Shown: positions 1-11,775, counted from the first letter of the stretch. The stretch: DNA of 64,000 bases from Timema cristinae (GCA_039000515.1 JBCFYV010011135.1:20610927-20674926); one strand, 5' to 3'. Numbers and translations are program-made. The notes: generated from the letters alone by a model not told the origin.

Positions 1-106
1 TTTTAATGACGTACAAAGCAACTCAGAATGACTATAATTGAAAAAAACAGATTATTTTAGTTGTCGATATTTTTACTGGTGATGCTTAGAATCTAAAATT
101 TGTTTC
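1..106. other. AT-rich flank, nothing recognised
   Basis: No coding signal, tRNA-like box or repeat was recognised before the first SINE. Confidence 0.4.
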
Positions 107-379
107 GAATGAAGTTTTTTTATTATTATTTAGCACCGTGTCTTACTACCCGTTCAGGTTATACGCTTTAAGTACTAATTACGTTAATGGATTATGAATA
201 TGAAAAATTGAATTAGAGAAAGTAACCCGCATTTGCGTGGAGGGAGAGTGAAAAGCCATTTAGGAAAAACCACCTCCAGTTCACCCGACCGAGATTCGTA
301 CCTCCCCGTCCTCAGCAGTCGAGCTAACACGACTAGCGCGTTAGCTAACTACGCCACTGAGGCGGGTCGGAATGAAGTT
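107..379 (-). mobile_element. SINE-II, near full length, with target-site duplication
   Basis: On the minus strand this has a tRNA-like head (A-box-like TAGTTAGCTAACGCG, B-box-like GGTACGAATCTCGG), a body with CCTCCACGCAAATGCGGGTT, and the shared tail with CCTGAACGGGTAGTAAGACA, ending in a TAA-rich tail at the left. The 10-bp duplication GAATGAAGTT lies on both sides (107-116 and 370-379), which fixes the ends and shows target-primed integration. Such SINEs are transcribed by RNA polymerase III and depend on a LINE for mobility (family knowledge). It is moderately diverged from the 35-kb copy. Confidence 0.9.
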
Positions 380-965
380 GAAGCAGATGTTTGTTTCGAA
401 GACAGTTGAAGTTTCAAAGCTTCGCACAGTCTTAGTATTAATAAAGAAACGATAATATAATATAATCAAACATTATTATATGATTTAATTTTAATAGTTT
501 AAACAATGTTGATTACCAGGAATAAACTTTTAAACTCATCTTATCTAGTTCGATGTTGACAATATAGATGAGGTTATAATTCTTGTTTGATGTATTGAAG
601 GATTTTCTTTTAACTTTAACTCACCCAACTACTACGAAAATGAGGATATACCTCTTCTAAATCATGTTTCCCTAATAGCACATTATTAAAATTAATTTCC
701 TAATAGCCCGGCCAGTTAGTAGGGTTTTCAAATATAAAATTATAAACTTTTCTCAAATTTTAACTAATTAGAAAGGTATGAAAAAGGAAAAATCAAAGGA
801 ACGGTTACCTCATTTTCTTACTGAAGGAGTGAAAAACCACTTATTTAAATTCCTTTCGGTACATGCGAGCGAATGTTGAGTCCTGTCCTTCTTAAAATCT
901 ACAATCCTGTATATAACGAGAAGGACACCTTACACTATATAATCACAGATATGTATATGGTAATT
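380..965. other. AT-rich stretch without recognised features
   Basis: Only low-complexity A/T runs are seen; no convincing coding frame or repeat match within the window. Confidence 0.4.
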
Positions 966-1045
966 TTTTTTATTATTAGCAGCGCGTTTTACTACCCATT
1001 CGGTATATTTTTGTACATGCCAATTTACTAATGTGTCAGGGATAG
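966..1045 (-). mobile_element. SINE-II tail fragment
   Basis: ATTATTAGCAGCGCGTTTTA followed by CTACCCATTCGG reads, on the minus strand, as a worn copy of the CCGAACGGGTAGTAAGACGCGG tail with its TAA run. The head is missing or too diverged to follow. Confidence 0.6.
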
Positions 1046-1122
1046 TAAAGGTGTAATTTAGAAAGCTCAGGCGATATTAGCAATGATAGAAAGTAGAAAA
1101 ATATTTAATAAAAAACCTTTCA

Positions 1123-1314
1123 CTAAACCCGAACCGTATTTGAAACGCCATGCGATCCAGTCAATAGTGAGAGATTAGCAACTAACTTATAGCATATTTT
1201 AACATTTACAATTTCTAAAACCAGCTGTTTATTAATAGTTATTATTTTAATAGTTACTACCGTATCGGTGTGTACGATATTAAGACTATGTTTGAACTGA
1301 TATACACGCGACAA
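1123..1314 (-). other. 63-codon open frame, probably chance
   Basis: The minus-strand frame has no domain, signal peptide or compositional bias that I recognise, and it lies in AT-rich DNA. It is kept only as a location note; I do not consider it a gene. Confidence 0.1.
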
Positions 1315-1519
1315 TTAGGTCAGTATTCCAGACCCAATAAGGTAAATCAAGACATTTTCTTCATAATATTTTTCCACACTTCCTCAATTTTAATTCAAGG
1401 AAAGTTCCTCTAATATTCTTTTATTCCTCATCCCCCAACTCACTGGTGTAATTATTTTGGTAGTTTAAACAGGTAGTAAGATATAAATTTGAAAACATAT
1501 TAATTAACAGCAATCCTAT

Positions 1520-1775
1520 TTGGTGTCCGCGTGGTCTAACGCGCTACTCTTGCAGTAGACTAGATTACCAATGACGGTGAGATTGAAGTTCGAATCTCGC
1601 TCAGCTATACCTAGGCTAATTTTATCAATATGGTTTTACACATTAACTCCTTGCAAATGCCGCTGTACTTTTTAAAAATATAACCTTTCTCAACCTTAAA
1701 CTCATTAATTTAATTATCGCATAAGCTTATAAACTGAACGAGTAGTAAGACATGGTATAAAAAAATAAAAATATT
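1520..1775 (+). mobile_element. SINE-II, old diverged full-length copy
   Basis: The head has an A-box-like GCGTGGTCTAACGCG and a B-box-like GAAGTTCGAATCTCGC, with a long variable-arm-like insert between them. The body matches SINE-II (CTCCTTGCAAATGCCG) and the 3' end carries a decayed shared tail, AACTGAACGAGTAGTAAGAC, then A-rich sequence. It looks like a tRNA at first sight, but the SINE body and tail show a retroposon. Confidence 0.75.
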
Positions 1776-2429
1776 TTAAATTTAGACAAAGTCTTATTTA
1801 ATACTTTGAAATAGAAAACAAAATTTGTTTAAAATGAATAATTATAAATATATTGGACCTCGTTTATATGGCCTTACCCGGGTCTGATGTCATCCGGATT
1901 AGCAATAATTCACACGCTCCACGTATTATAAGAAAAATACACTAAAACAATTTATTATATATATATAATATATATATATATTATAATTATGACAATTAAC
2001 CATCTATCATCAAAATATTAAAATATTAAACGTTTGAGACTGTGAAGTACTAAATACAGTACTGTAACACTGGCTACAGTATAATTTTATTTCAGCCAAG
2101 TACAGTACTGTAAAGTACTCACCCTGCAACCACAGTATCGCAATTAATGTATTTATTTGAAAGAAGTATTCTTTAATAATAAGTTAATCAATTACTTATC
2201 TTTTGAAAAAAACTAATTAGTACGAAATTTGAGTCTGGATGAACAAAAATTTTCAGTTCAATGAGTTATGGATAAATGAGGTTTCACTTTAACTAATTTT
2301 ATATGTATTACACAAATATAAGTATTATAATACTAAATTATTAAAAGGAATATGACATAATTTAATATAATCGGAGATAAGAGGCATGAGTGTTCCATCA
2401 AATTTTAACAGAATAAAAAAACATTATGG
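1776..2429. repeat. AT-rich spacer with (TA)n and paired palindromes
   Basis: Holds a (TA)n tract near 1956-1983 and two copies of the perfect palindrome TACAGTACTGTA, near 2055 and 2101. No coding signal was seen. Confidence 0.5.
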
Positions 2430-2700
2430 CTTACCCTGAGAGGACACAGAAACCAACGCCGGCAGGAAAATCAAGACATGCAGAAAGATCACCACGCCCA
2501 GCGGGGTGACACAGCTTGTGTGTGACGTCCTTTTGAGCCATCGTCATTCGGACGTCACACGCGTCCACCCACCACAAAAAATAAACCCAAGATCCGTCAC
2601 ATTACTGTCACAGGACGTTTGAATGAACACGACGATAAAAGAACAACACACGTATAGAGGAAAATAAAAATTTACGAAACCGAACACGTCACCTATGTTG
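2430..2700 (-). promoter_or_regulatory. GC-richer block with CRE-like inverted repeat and exon-like segment
   Basis: A perfect 11-bp inverted repeat, GTGTGACGTCC (2520-2530) and GGACGTCACAC (2550-2560), flanks 19 bp; each arm holds TGACGTC, the core of the CREB/ATF site (known motif). Just downstream on the minus strand lies a hydrophobic frame (VVIFLHVLIFLPALVSVSSQ) that runs into CAGGGTAAGC, a good splice-donor match at 2430-2435. This resembles a first exon coding a signal peptide, but no in-frame ATG is visible before a stop, so either the start lies elsewhere or this is chance. Composition differs sharply from the flanks. Confidence 0.3.
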
Positions 2701-3465
2701 TTATTAATTTATATATTAAATAACAATAAAGATCACATCTGACACCTATTATGGATGTCACTTTAGAGATAAACTTTGACACAACCATTAATCATGAATG
2801 TTTCACCCACGTATGAACGGAACACCATACATTACAATAATCTGCCATTGTTGACTTTAATATGAATTCTTGTAAAGTAGTTTTTCTGTTGACATAAGTT
2901 TAAATTAGTCAGGGACCCAGCATATAATTTGAATTATATTTATTAAATATATTTATATAATAATTGCATTAAAATAACACTAATTCACAACCGTCACAGT
3001 TTTAAATATTAAAAAATTTAGATACAAATTTAGGTGATTAACTATTACCAAAGTTTTCAAAAAACAAACTTAATTTAGATTTAATTTATTAATTAATACA
3101 TACATATCTATTAATATTTGTGGCACTTATAAGTTAGTTTGTATTACGTTGAAAAACAATTTTAATAAAACACAAAGATACAACATTTATATGTGACTCA
3201 AGATAAGTTAGTCTAATCTTTATTTTCACGTTGAATAAAAAAAAAAACTTTGATATATATTTGTTTTATCACTGAAACGGTTAAGAGCCGGTAATGGTTT
3301 GTTGATCTTGACATTTATTATTTCACCATTTGTTCGTATTGTCAGGATATGTTTAGTGTTCCCGAAAAGTAGATAGACAGAATGAAGAAAAAAAGTTGGG
3401 TTATAAAAACAGAGTAAACATAACTTTTCCTTTTTTTATTAAGTTTTCAAAGTAAAGATTCTTGC
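2701..3465. other. AT-rich stretch without recognised features
   Basis: No repeat family, coding signal or RNA gene recognised. Confidence 0.4.
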
Positions 3466-3745
3466 AGGAATGACCGAATGTCTAAACCTTTTACCGGCGA
3501 CGGGCATTGTTTTGAACCCGTTGATCGAGAAAGGAGCACCCCAAAAAAAAAATTCTGGGAAGAAGAGGGTGTCCGACGCGGAACACGAGGAAAGACTGGC
3601 GCCACCGTCCTGACGCACAAGTTGCCAGCGACGCCCGCACTCAGCGCTACGGTGGAAGACCCTGGCTACAGAGAGGCGTCGCTTGTACAACTCCCCCTCC
3701 CACACATTGCGCACAATCCCTCTAAATCTCTTGTGCGTTGTATAA
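3466..3745. other. GC-richer block of unknown nature
   Basis: About 280 bp stand out from the flanks by higher G+C and CpG-containing words (GACGCGG, GGCGCC, AGCGACGCCCGC). Open frames overlap it on both strands (3478-3885 plus, 3439-3714 minus), but neither contains a motif I recognise, and opposite-strand open frames are common in GC-rich patches of AT-rich DNA. It could be a host exon or promoter-associated segment, or an unrecognised repeat. Confidence 0.3.
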
Positions 3746-6700
3746 GGGGAACTACCTCAAAACGACGCCAAAATTTGTCTCTGTATGATATTGATTCTTT
3801 TTTTAAATTCAATTTTGTTCATTTATTTGGAAAAAAATTAGTATCATTGATGGGTATATACTATTTTAAGATCATTGTATTGTAATTTATTATATTTAAT
3901 CTTTTTACGTCAAATTCATCATTACCATTTATCCATAATTTATCCAACTTTACATTTATCCATAATTTTTTTTAAACGTTCATCCACCCATCTGGACTAT
4001 TAATATTTAGTTTTAGACGAATTTTAATAGAATATGCCTTTAAGAATTGGTTTAATTTTTTGTGGCCAAAATCGATCGTATTTTATTGGAAATATTTTAT
4101 AGGTATGTATAATATCTACCAAAATTATTGGTTGCGGATATTAGAACAGTAAGTATGAGTACATTAAATTAGATCAAATAGCTTATATAGATGCAAATGC
4201 TCATCTTATGAAATTTGAACTGAACTTTGATTTAGTAGTTAGGATAAATATTTATATGAGAAAATATATAATTTCAATTACCATCGTAAGGTGAGAGTGG
4301 GAAACCGTTTTGTAAAATCTACGAGTTATAATTTCGTTCTATTTTAAGCCAAGCTCTTTAGGTATAAAATTTGACCACACCAATTCAATATCTTTTCCAC
4401 CTCTCGATCTATGTAGATTAATTGATCTTAAATATTAAATTTTAAAATAAAATGTTGTCACTATGACTTTTTTTTAAATAAAAATTATGTAAGTTTATTT
4501 ATAAAACTTGAAATGACTTTGTATAAAATGCATGATTTAGGATGGAGATGTACAAAAATGCACTTGTATAGGTGGAAGAAGGGATCATAAGACCTCAGTT
4601 ATGAAACATAGGTGTAATACCACAGTCACGCCACACAAACTGTATATTAACATTGTCCAATTTGCCAAATTAAGTTCAATAATGTTAGCTTAATGTGTCA
4701 TACCACGCTATTGTCAGTTTTGTAATGAAATCTAAAAGTGATTTGCGTTAGAACATAAATCGTCTACATTTTGTTTGTAATGTTAAATGATATCTGGATA
4801 AAAAATTTAAAAAAAAGTCTGATTTAATTTCATAATAATTTATTTTATCTTTTTCTGCCCTTTAGTAAATTATCTTTAATCTTAGAGTTAGTAATTTAAT
4901 TAAAATTCTGGGAGAACATTACAAAAACCTAAAAATTTAAATTTTAGCACTATCGGTAAAAAATGTTAAGCTCCATGGACATTATGTGACAACCACTTTA
5001 TCGATTTTAGGAGTCGAGAAACGTCTACATCTATCAATACCTCGAGTTTTGATTCAATCTCCAAGAGGCACACAGAAAAATAAATTTACATTATTTCCCT
5101 ATATCTTCTAAACTCAATGAGTTTCCTTATTCTCTTTTGGTTATTTTTTTTACAATATAAGAAGTGGATGACGACATGAGAACACACTAAAATAGTACCA
5201 AAGTTTCTCAAACCCTGATTCCTTTAATAAAATACGTTTGGATAAGTATATTAGTGCTTACATAGAATTCTGCCTTCGACAAAAAATGTGCCACATTGAA
5301 CGTCAACTTGTGATTGTAAAAACATTAATCACACGCCACCTACTTGAATGTGACCCTCCACTAACACCCTATTTTTTTTTTCGTAAACCCCTTTCATTCT
5401 TTTTTCACTTGCGGACTTTACAAATAACCGTAAGGATTTCAACATTTTGAAAAATTAAGATGGAAGTATAAATCATAAAGGGTTTAACATGTCAAGACAA
5501 ACACGTTTTTTAATAATAAAAATGCAAATTAAGGTTGGACCTATAAAATGTTCTGAATATATTTTCCAACCCATCATTTTGCAATGTCTTAGCCTACATA
5601 CCTTTGAGTAGCGGATTACATTTCCCCATTACTGTGAAAATTCTTTTTTTCTTAGACATGTAACATCATGGCTCGAATTTCCTCTTTTTTTATTGTACTC
5701 ATTCGAGCTTCGTTTGACATTATTAAAACATGAGCTTGTTTGTTACTAATTTGATCTAAGAATGCTAGCATAATAATAATAATATAGTTACCATGAAACT
5801 AGATAATATATTATATATTTTTACTTTACACATATATTATATTATCTTTCTAATATTTCACATAAATATGCTGAAATAAAAAAATGCATGGATGTGATTG
5901 TTTCCTTGAAAATATATAGTATTTATATATTTATTTTTTGTTAGTAACGAAAGAAAGATGAACTATAAACGATGAATATGTAACAAAAAAACTATATATT
6001 TTTCTTTTCCCAACATAAATGTTATTTTTTATTCTATTGCATTTACACACAAATAGTACCAAGATGGATTAATCTTTGATTATAATTTTCTAAACATTAT
6101 TAATTTAATATTTATCAATGACATGTAATATAAGTTACTGAATTAACTATGTTATGAATTTATAAATTATTGATTGATAAAGTCTTGGTGTGCCACCTTT
6201 TAAAACCAATTTAGAAATTATCAGAATCCTAATTGAAAATAATTTAAAATCAGTTTAATATTAATACTAATGAAATAATATAGCGATATTTTAATATTTA
6301 TAAATATATATTGAGATATTATCATTTTAGGGAATTGCATTAGGCCTATACTAAAGTAAATAATGTTTAAATAATTAATTAAGCCAATACAAATATAATA
6401 AAGAAGTATTAGTAACTATCTAAAGAATGATAGCTTAAATTTTTACTCCCAAAATTAGATTTTAGAAACATATTTCATAAAATAATGGGAGAACATTAAC
6501 CTAATTTAAAGAGTTATACAACAATATATTTCCAGTGCATTTAAAAAAAATCCTTTCGTAAGACATTAAAAAAAGCATGAGTTTGTAGACATCTCACAAT
6601 CTTAGGGGGAAATCAAATTTTAATAACCAATGTTCATTTAGAAATGATATTTTATGGTTTTCATAGGAATGTAATAAACTATTTCGATGAGTCTTGGTAC

Positions 6701-7160
6701 TTATTTATATATATAGGAATTTAATCTTAATAAAAAACTTTAAAACTTTATCATAGTTTACTGACAATAAATAATGTGTTGATATTTCAATTTAACTATT
6801 GTTTTAAATTTTTATGTTTAAAAATATACCTATTAATCCCAACTGCTTAATGGGCTAGGTTAGCCAAGCATAAAAACATTTAGAGTCAAGCTCCCACATC
6901 TGTGGTCACACTGTCATAGGCGTAAGTCTCAAAATAGGCTAAATTTCCAATGATTGAACGCTCGAGATTTGTATATATTTTGGCTAAACTAAGGGGTGTA
7001 TTTTGCTTGTTCATTACTACAGTGATTCTTTCTTTATTTTTTGTAGACATACTTTTATGTGTAGTTTTAAAAACTACTTTCAAAAAAACTTATTTGTATT
7101 AAAATATTTGTGGTACAAATTATGTATTTAGGAAATTGAAGCTTAGTGTCGCAACTCTCT
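3746..7160. other. 3.4 kb AT-rich stretch without recognised features
   Basis: Read on both strands for RT, transposase, tRNA-box and SINE-tail signals; none was seen. There are homopolymer and (ATA)n tracts, for example near 5770-5785. Open frames of 65-70 codons (5238-5450 plus, 6886-7083 minus) lack recognisable features. Confidence 0.4.
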
Positions 7161-7164
7161 AAAG

Positions 7165-7625
7165 TATGGAACAAATCTCTATCTTATTCTAGTTCTATTA
7201 AGCTCACCATATCATATCTTATCCTTATCTTGAGAGAATTAATTCGTGTCTAGATCTTGCAACGATAGTCCTACCTTCAGCTAGTTATATTTATTTAGAG
7301 CTAGCTGTATCGACTCAACCTTAAAATACACTATCTCTTTCATGTCCATTCCAAGTTTATTCTATCATCTGCGTCTATGCCTTCTAAATGGTCTCTTTCC
7401 AATGGTTTTCTCAGTCAATTCCCTGAATATTGTCCTAGATTATTTCACTAATGCTTCATGCACTGGCCATAATAACTTGTAAGATTTAGCTACCCTAACA
7501 TTGTTTAGCGATGAGTACATAGCATGTAAATTGTCCTTATATAAACACTTCCATATTTTACTATTTCATCGTTTCTGCAGAAAATATTTTCCTTAGCACT
7601 TTGTTTCCTAGCAAGATAAATTATA
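7165..7625 (-). pseudogene. LINE-C reverse-transcriptase C-terminal fragment (copy 1)
   Basis: The conceptual minus-strand translation, stitched over frameshifts and stops, gives in order a GNKVLRKIF segment, NLHAMYSSLNNVR, KSYKLLWPVH, RTIFREL, TIGKRPFRR and GMDMKEI. These follow the standard order at the end of many arthropod LINE ORF2 proteins: FENKVLR, WR..NEEL..LY, RLRW.GHV.RM, GKRP.GRP, then a D..DLK segment. Downstream (7170-7330) are three to four worn units of the 46-bp repeat. It is a dead relic, the least expanded of the LINE-C copies here, and so a reference for the ancestral order. Confidence 0.8.
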
Positions 7626-8035
7626 CTGTTCGTGTAATCTAGATGACTGTTTGTTATTAATGGGTTTAATACCCAATAATATTATTGCTATATATATTGT
7701 ATTAAAATTTTATTTATTTGTAAAATTTAAAAAACCTAAGTCTAATTACATTCATTAATGGAATTAATAAGCTTGTATTCCGTGATACAACAAACGTCTA
7801 TTCAAAAAATATATTTATTTTCTTGTGTTTTATTAGAATAATTCTATTGTCATCAACGAATTTGGTTAACTTGTTTGAATATACATTAGCATTAAATATC
7901 AAACAAAATATGAATATATTATATATTATTTTAATAATAAAATGTATGATAAAACTGTGTCCATACTTCCTTAGACACTCCCTGGAGTTAAGAACTACAA
8001 AGTTCATTACCGCACTTACTAAAATATAATACATA
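7626..8035. other. AT-rich spacer between LINE-C fragments
   Basis: Overlapping open frames on opposite strands (7798-8034 minus, 7823-8029 plus) are low-complexity I/L/N/K-rich translations with no motif. No repeat recognised. Confidence 0.35.
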
Positions 8036-8039
8036 AACC

Positions 8040-8495
8040 TATTTTGGTCTAGATCAATTCAGTTTAACTAAATATACCTCATCCCTATCTTGAGCTAGTT
8101 CTATCCTGTCCAACTCAATACAGTTTATCTCTATCTTGAACAAGTACTATCCAGTCTACCTCATTACGCCCTCTCCCTATCTTGAGCTGGCTCTATCCAG
8201 TCCACCTTATTATAACCCTATCCATCTATTGAGCTGGTTTTATCCAGTTCACCTCATTACACCCCATCCATATCTTGATCTAGTTATATCCAGTCAACCT
8301 CATTATTCCCTACCCCTCTATAGAGAGAGTTCTATCCAGTCCACCTTATAACCAGCTTAAGGTAGGGATAGGTATAATATTTAGTCCACCTCATTGTGCC
8401 CTATCTCCTTCAGGTCCACTATAATGTTATCATCCCTTCTGCATCAAAGTCTTCCCATTGGTTTCTTCTCACTGGTGTCTTCCCACTGGTTTTAT
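8040..8495 (-). pseudogene. LINE-C 3' end with short 46-bp array (copy 2)
   Basis: On the minus strand two to three copies of the 14-bp unit lead into KKPMGRL, stop, CRRDDNIIVDLKEIGHNEVD, matching the GKRPVGRP and D..DLKEIG segments of LINE-C. Beyond it about seven diverged 46-bp units follow (8040-8400; recurrent ATCTTGAGCTAGTT on the plus strand). One unit appears inverted near 8350-8375. This copy carries both repeat types in order, so it links the two large minisatellites of the window to one parent element. Confidence 0.8.
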
Positions 8496-8499
8496 ACCG

Positions 8500-10134
8500 T
8501 GACTACAACCCAACATAGCCATCTACCTCCACCACCTTAAAGGAGTGAATTAATATTTACCACATTTTACGAGGAAGTTGACGCCTAATCACGGACACTC
8601 CACGCACGTCAACACAGAACACTGCTTATCGTTCTAGTTTGGCCAGAAACAAGAATAAAGTCACGAAGTGGCATGGGACCCCGGTTTGCTTGTACGTTAT
8701 CCCAGAGTTCAAGACGCTGCGCAGGCGCTAAAGTTTGGGGAAAGGAGCGAGAAGTGTAATAACATGTGATTCTTTACCCCCACATGGTCATCCCCAAGAC
8801 TTTGTGCGCAGGTGTCGATGAAAGGGCCATTTCTGACTTGCTGTTTATGACTTCATTGGTCATGTGATATCTCCCTACCATTTTCCCCCACTGATCAAAT
8901 TCAAATATAAGCTAGTACCCAGAATGAAACTTTACGCTTTGATGCTGATAGGAAATAGGGATGTAAGTGATTGTTATTTCGGAGAAGACAGTTGTTTTAG
9001 ATTTAAAAAAAAAATAATTGAAAACTAGGCATCATCTGAATCCATTAAAAAATATGTAGGGCTTAACTATCATTTTATTTTGACATTTTCAATTATTTTT
9101 TTAACAAATTTATTTTCTATTGGAATAAAACCTTATTTGGTCTAGCTTGGATGGTTTGATAAAAATTAAAAATTATTTAATTTAACCTTTGTGTGCTATT
9201 TTGCATTTTAATCCTTTTAGTATATACCTACATTTTAAGTAAGTCCAAGCGTAACTAACGATATATCGTATCACTTTTGCATGTTTAAGATTATTAGGAA
9301 ATACATTAGATAAATCTATTATATTAGGAGTTAATGGTAAACTTAGCAAATAGGGTGGAAATTGAATGATAATTTTAGTGTATAATTTTCCTCCGCATCA
9401 CGTGTTGTTAGATGAGAATAGTCATATTTCTAATCAACACTAAGTCCAGGTGTACATTTACTAGACAAACTCTCCTGTTGTATTATAAAAGTTATGTTTT
9501 ATAAAAATACGGAAATGTGATACTTGTAGACATGTCAAGTTTAATTTTATGTGTTAAGAGTTATTTTTTTGAGTTTCTTAGCCCAAATGTGTAGATGATA
9601 GGTTGTACCAATGCTTATTATATAATTTGCATATTGTCTACAATAAACAACTTCGTTTACATTTGAACTGATATGTATTCAAAGCAAAATTAAAAGAAAG
9701 CGATCAAAACGCATTTATCCAAAGTTAAGAAACATTGAGTCCATATATTGCTTCTTGATGAGTATTTTTGAATCTATCTACTCTTACGCATTGTCTGCAA
9801 TCACTAAATATTATATTGTTTATCGTTTAAGTTTTACTCTATACTCTGATAATAAAACGGCCTTTGGATCGATGTTAACTTCATATAACTATTTTATTTA
9901 TATTAAGAAATATCCTACCTACCTCAACGTCAATAGTCGAATACACTATTTTACTGAAATATAAGGTAGCTAGATCTGAATACTTGGGCTCGGCATATTT
10001 GACTGTAGGTCAAATAAATATACTTCATGATTTATTATTTTATTTTTGGGGGGTGCAGCCTTCGCACAATGACTGTTTTCTTGAGCCTACATGGCATGTA
10101 TGTTTAAGTTAACTTAAGTGCTTAGTGAGAACTG
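8500..10134. other. Spacer of 1.6 kb, partly GC-richer, no recognised gene
   Basis: A patch at 8580-8830 has higher G+C (GACGCTGCGCAGGCGC) and no recognisable frame. The remainder is AT-rich. The plus-strand frame 9755-9964 has no recognisable feature. The stretch separates two LINE-C pieces lying in the same orientation, so it could be a later insertion into one element; no duplicated target site was found to prove it. Confidence 0.35.
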
Positions 10135-11775
10135 TTGAGTGTCTTCTCACTGTGTCTTTCACTGGTGTCTTCTCACTGGTGTCTTCTCACTGGTTCTTAT
10201 CACTGGTTTCTTTCACTGGTTTCTTATCACTGGTTTCTTCTCACTGGTTTCTTATCACTGGTGTCTTCTCACTGGTTTCTTATCACTGGTTCTTATCACT
10301 GGTTTCTATCACTGTTCTTTCATGGTTTCTTCTCACTGGTTTCTTTCACTGGTTTCTTCTCACTGGTTTCTTCTCACTGGTTTCTTCTCACTGGTTTCTT
10401 CTCACTGGTTTCTTCTCACTGGTGTCTTCTCACTGTTTCTTCTCACTGGTTTCTTCTCACTGGTGTCTTCTCACTGGTGTCTTCTCACTGGTTTCTTCTC
10501 ACTGGTTTCTTCTCACTGGTGTCTTCTCACTGGTGTCTTCTCACTGGTTCTTCTCACTGGTGTCTTCTCACTGGTGTCTTCTCACTGGTGTCTTCTCACT
10601 GGTGTCTTCTCACTGGTGTCTTCTCACTGGTTCTTCTCACTGGTGTCTTCTCACTGGTTCTTCTCACTGGTGTCTTCTCACTGGTTTCTTCTCACTGGTT
10701 TCTTCTCACTGGTGTCTTCTCACTGGTGTCTTCTCACTGGTTTCTTTCACTGGTTTCTTCTCACTGGTTTCTTTCACTGGTTTTTCTCACTGGTTTCTTA
10801 TCACTGGTTTCTTCTCACTGGTTTCTTATCACTGGTGTCTTCTCACTGGTTTCTTCTCACTGGTTTCTTCTCACTGGTTTCTTATCACTGGTTCTTCTCA
10901 CTGGTTTCTTCTCACTGGTTTCTTCTCACTGGTTTCTTCTCACTGGTTTCTTCTCACTGGTTTCTTCTCACTGGTTTCTTCTCACTGGTTTCTTCTCACT
11001 GGTTTCTTCTCACTGGTTTCTTCTCACTGGTGTCTTCTCATCTGGTTTCTTCTCACTGGTTTCTTCTCACTGGTTTTACGTTTCTTCCAGTGTTTCTCAC
11101 TGGTGTCTTCTCACTGGTTTTCTTCTCACTGGTTTCTTTCTCACTGGTGTCTTCTCACTGGTGTCTTCTCACTGGTGTCTTCTCACTGGTGTCTTCTCAC
11201 TGGTGTCTTCTCACTGGTGTCTTCTCACTGGTGTCTTCTCACTGGTGTCTTCTCACTGGTGTCTTCTCACTGGTTTCTTCTCACTGGTTTCTTCTCACTG
11301 GTTTCTTCTCACTGGTTTCTTCTCACTGGTTTCTTCTCACTGGTTTCTTCTCACTGGTTTCTTCTCACTGGTTTCTTCTCACTGGTTTCTTCTCACTGGT
11401 GTCTTCTCACTGGTGTCTTCTCACTGGTTTCTTCTCACTGGTTTCTTCTCACTGGTTTCTTCTCACTGGTTTCTTCTCACTGGTTTCTTCTCACTGGTTT
11501 CTTCTCACTCTTTTCTTCTCACTGGTTTCTTCTCACTGGTTTCTTCTCACTGGTTTCTTCTCACTGGTGTATTCTCACTGGTGTCTTCTCACTGGTGTCT
11601 TCTCACTGGTGTCTTCTCACTGGTGTCTTCTCACTGGTGTCTTCTCACTGGTGTCTTCTCACTGGTGTCTTCTCACTGGTGTCTTCTCACTGGTGTCTTC
11701 TCACTGGTGTCTTCTCACTGGTGTCTTCTCACTGGTGTCTTCTCACTGGTGTCTTCTCACTGGTTTCTTACCATT
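10135..11775. repeat. 14-bp minisatellite of about 115 units, LINE-C derived
   Basis: The array is a head-to-tail run of TTTCTTCTCACTGG and TGTCTTCTCACTGG units, with a few 12-13 bp units and one interruption near 11075-11095. On the minus strand the unit is CCAGTGAGAAGAAA or CCAGTGAGAAGACA. Immediately to its right, the minus-strand LINE-C coding relic runs RM, then GKHIGKKSMVRN, then the array, so the array starts where the codons for the GKRPVGRP-like motif belong. In the 53-kb copy the corresponding codons for RPVGR read AGACCAGTGGGAAGA, nearly the repeat unit. The array lacks stops in all three plus-strand frames because 14 is not a multiple of 3. Confidence 0.95.

Noticed and set aside
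3439..3885. Host genes at 3478-3885 (plus) or 3439-3714 (minus)
   Set aside because: No recognisable domain, opposing frames overlap, and GC-rich patches in AT-rich DNA tend to be stop-free. Kept only as a GC-richer block.
10135..11775. CRISPR array
   Set aside because: Units are contiguous 14-mers without unique spacers, and the context is eukaryotic repeat DNA.
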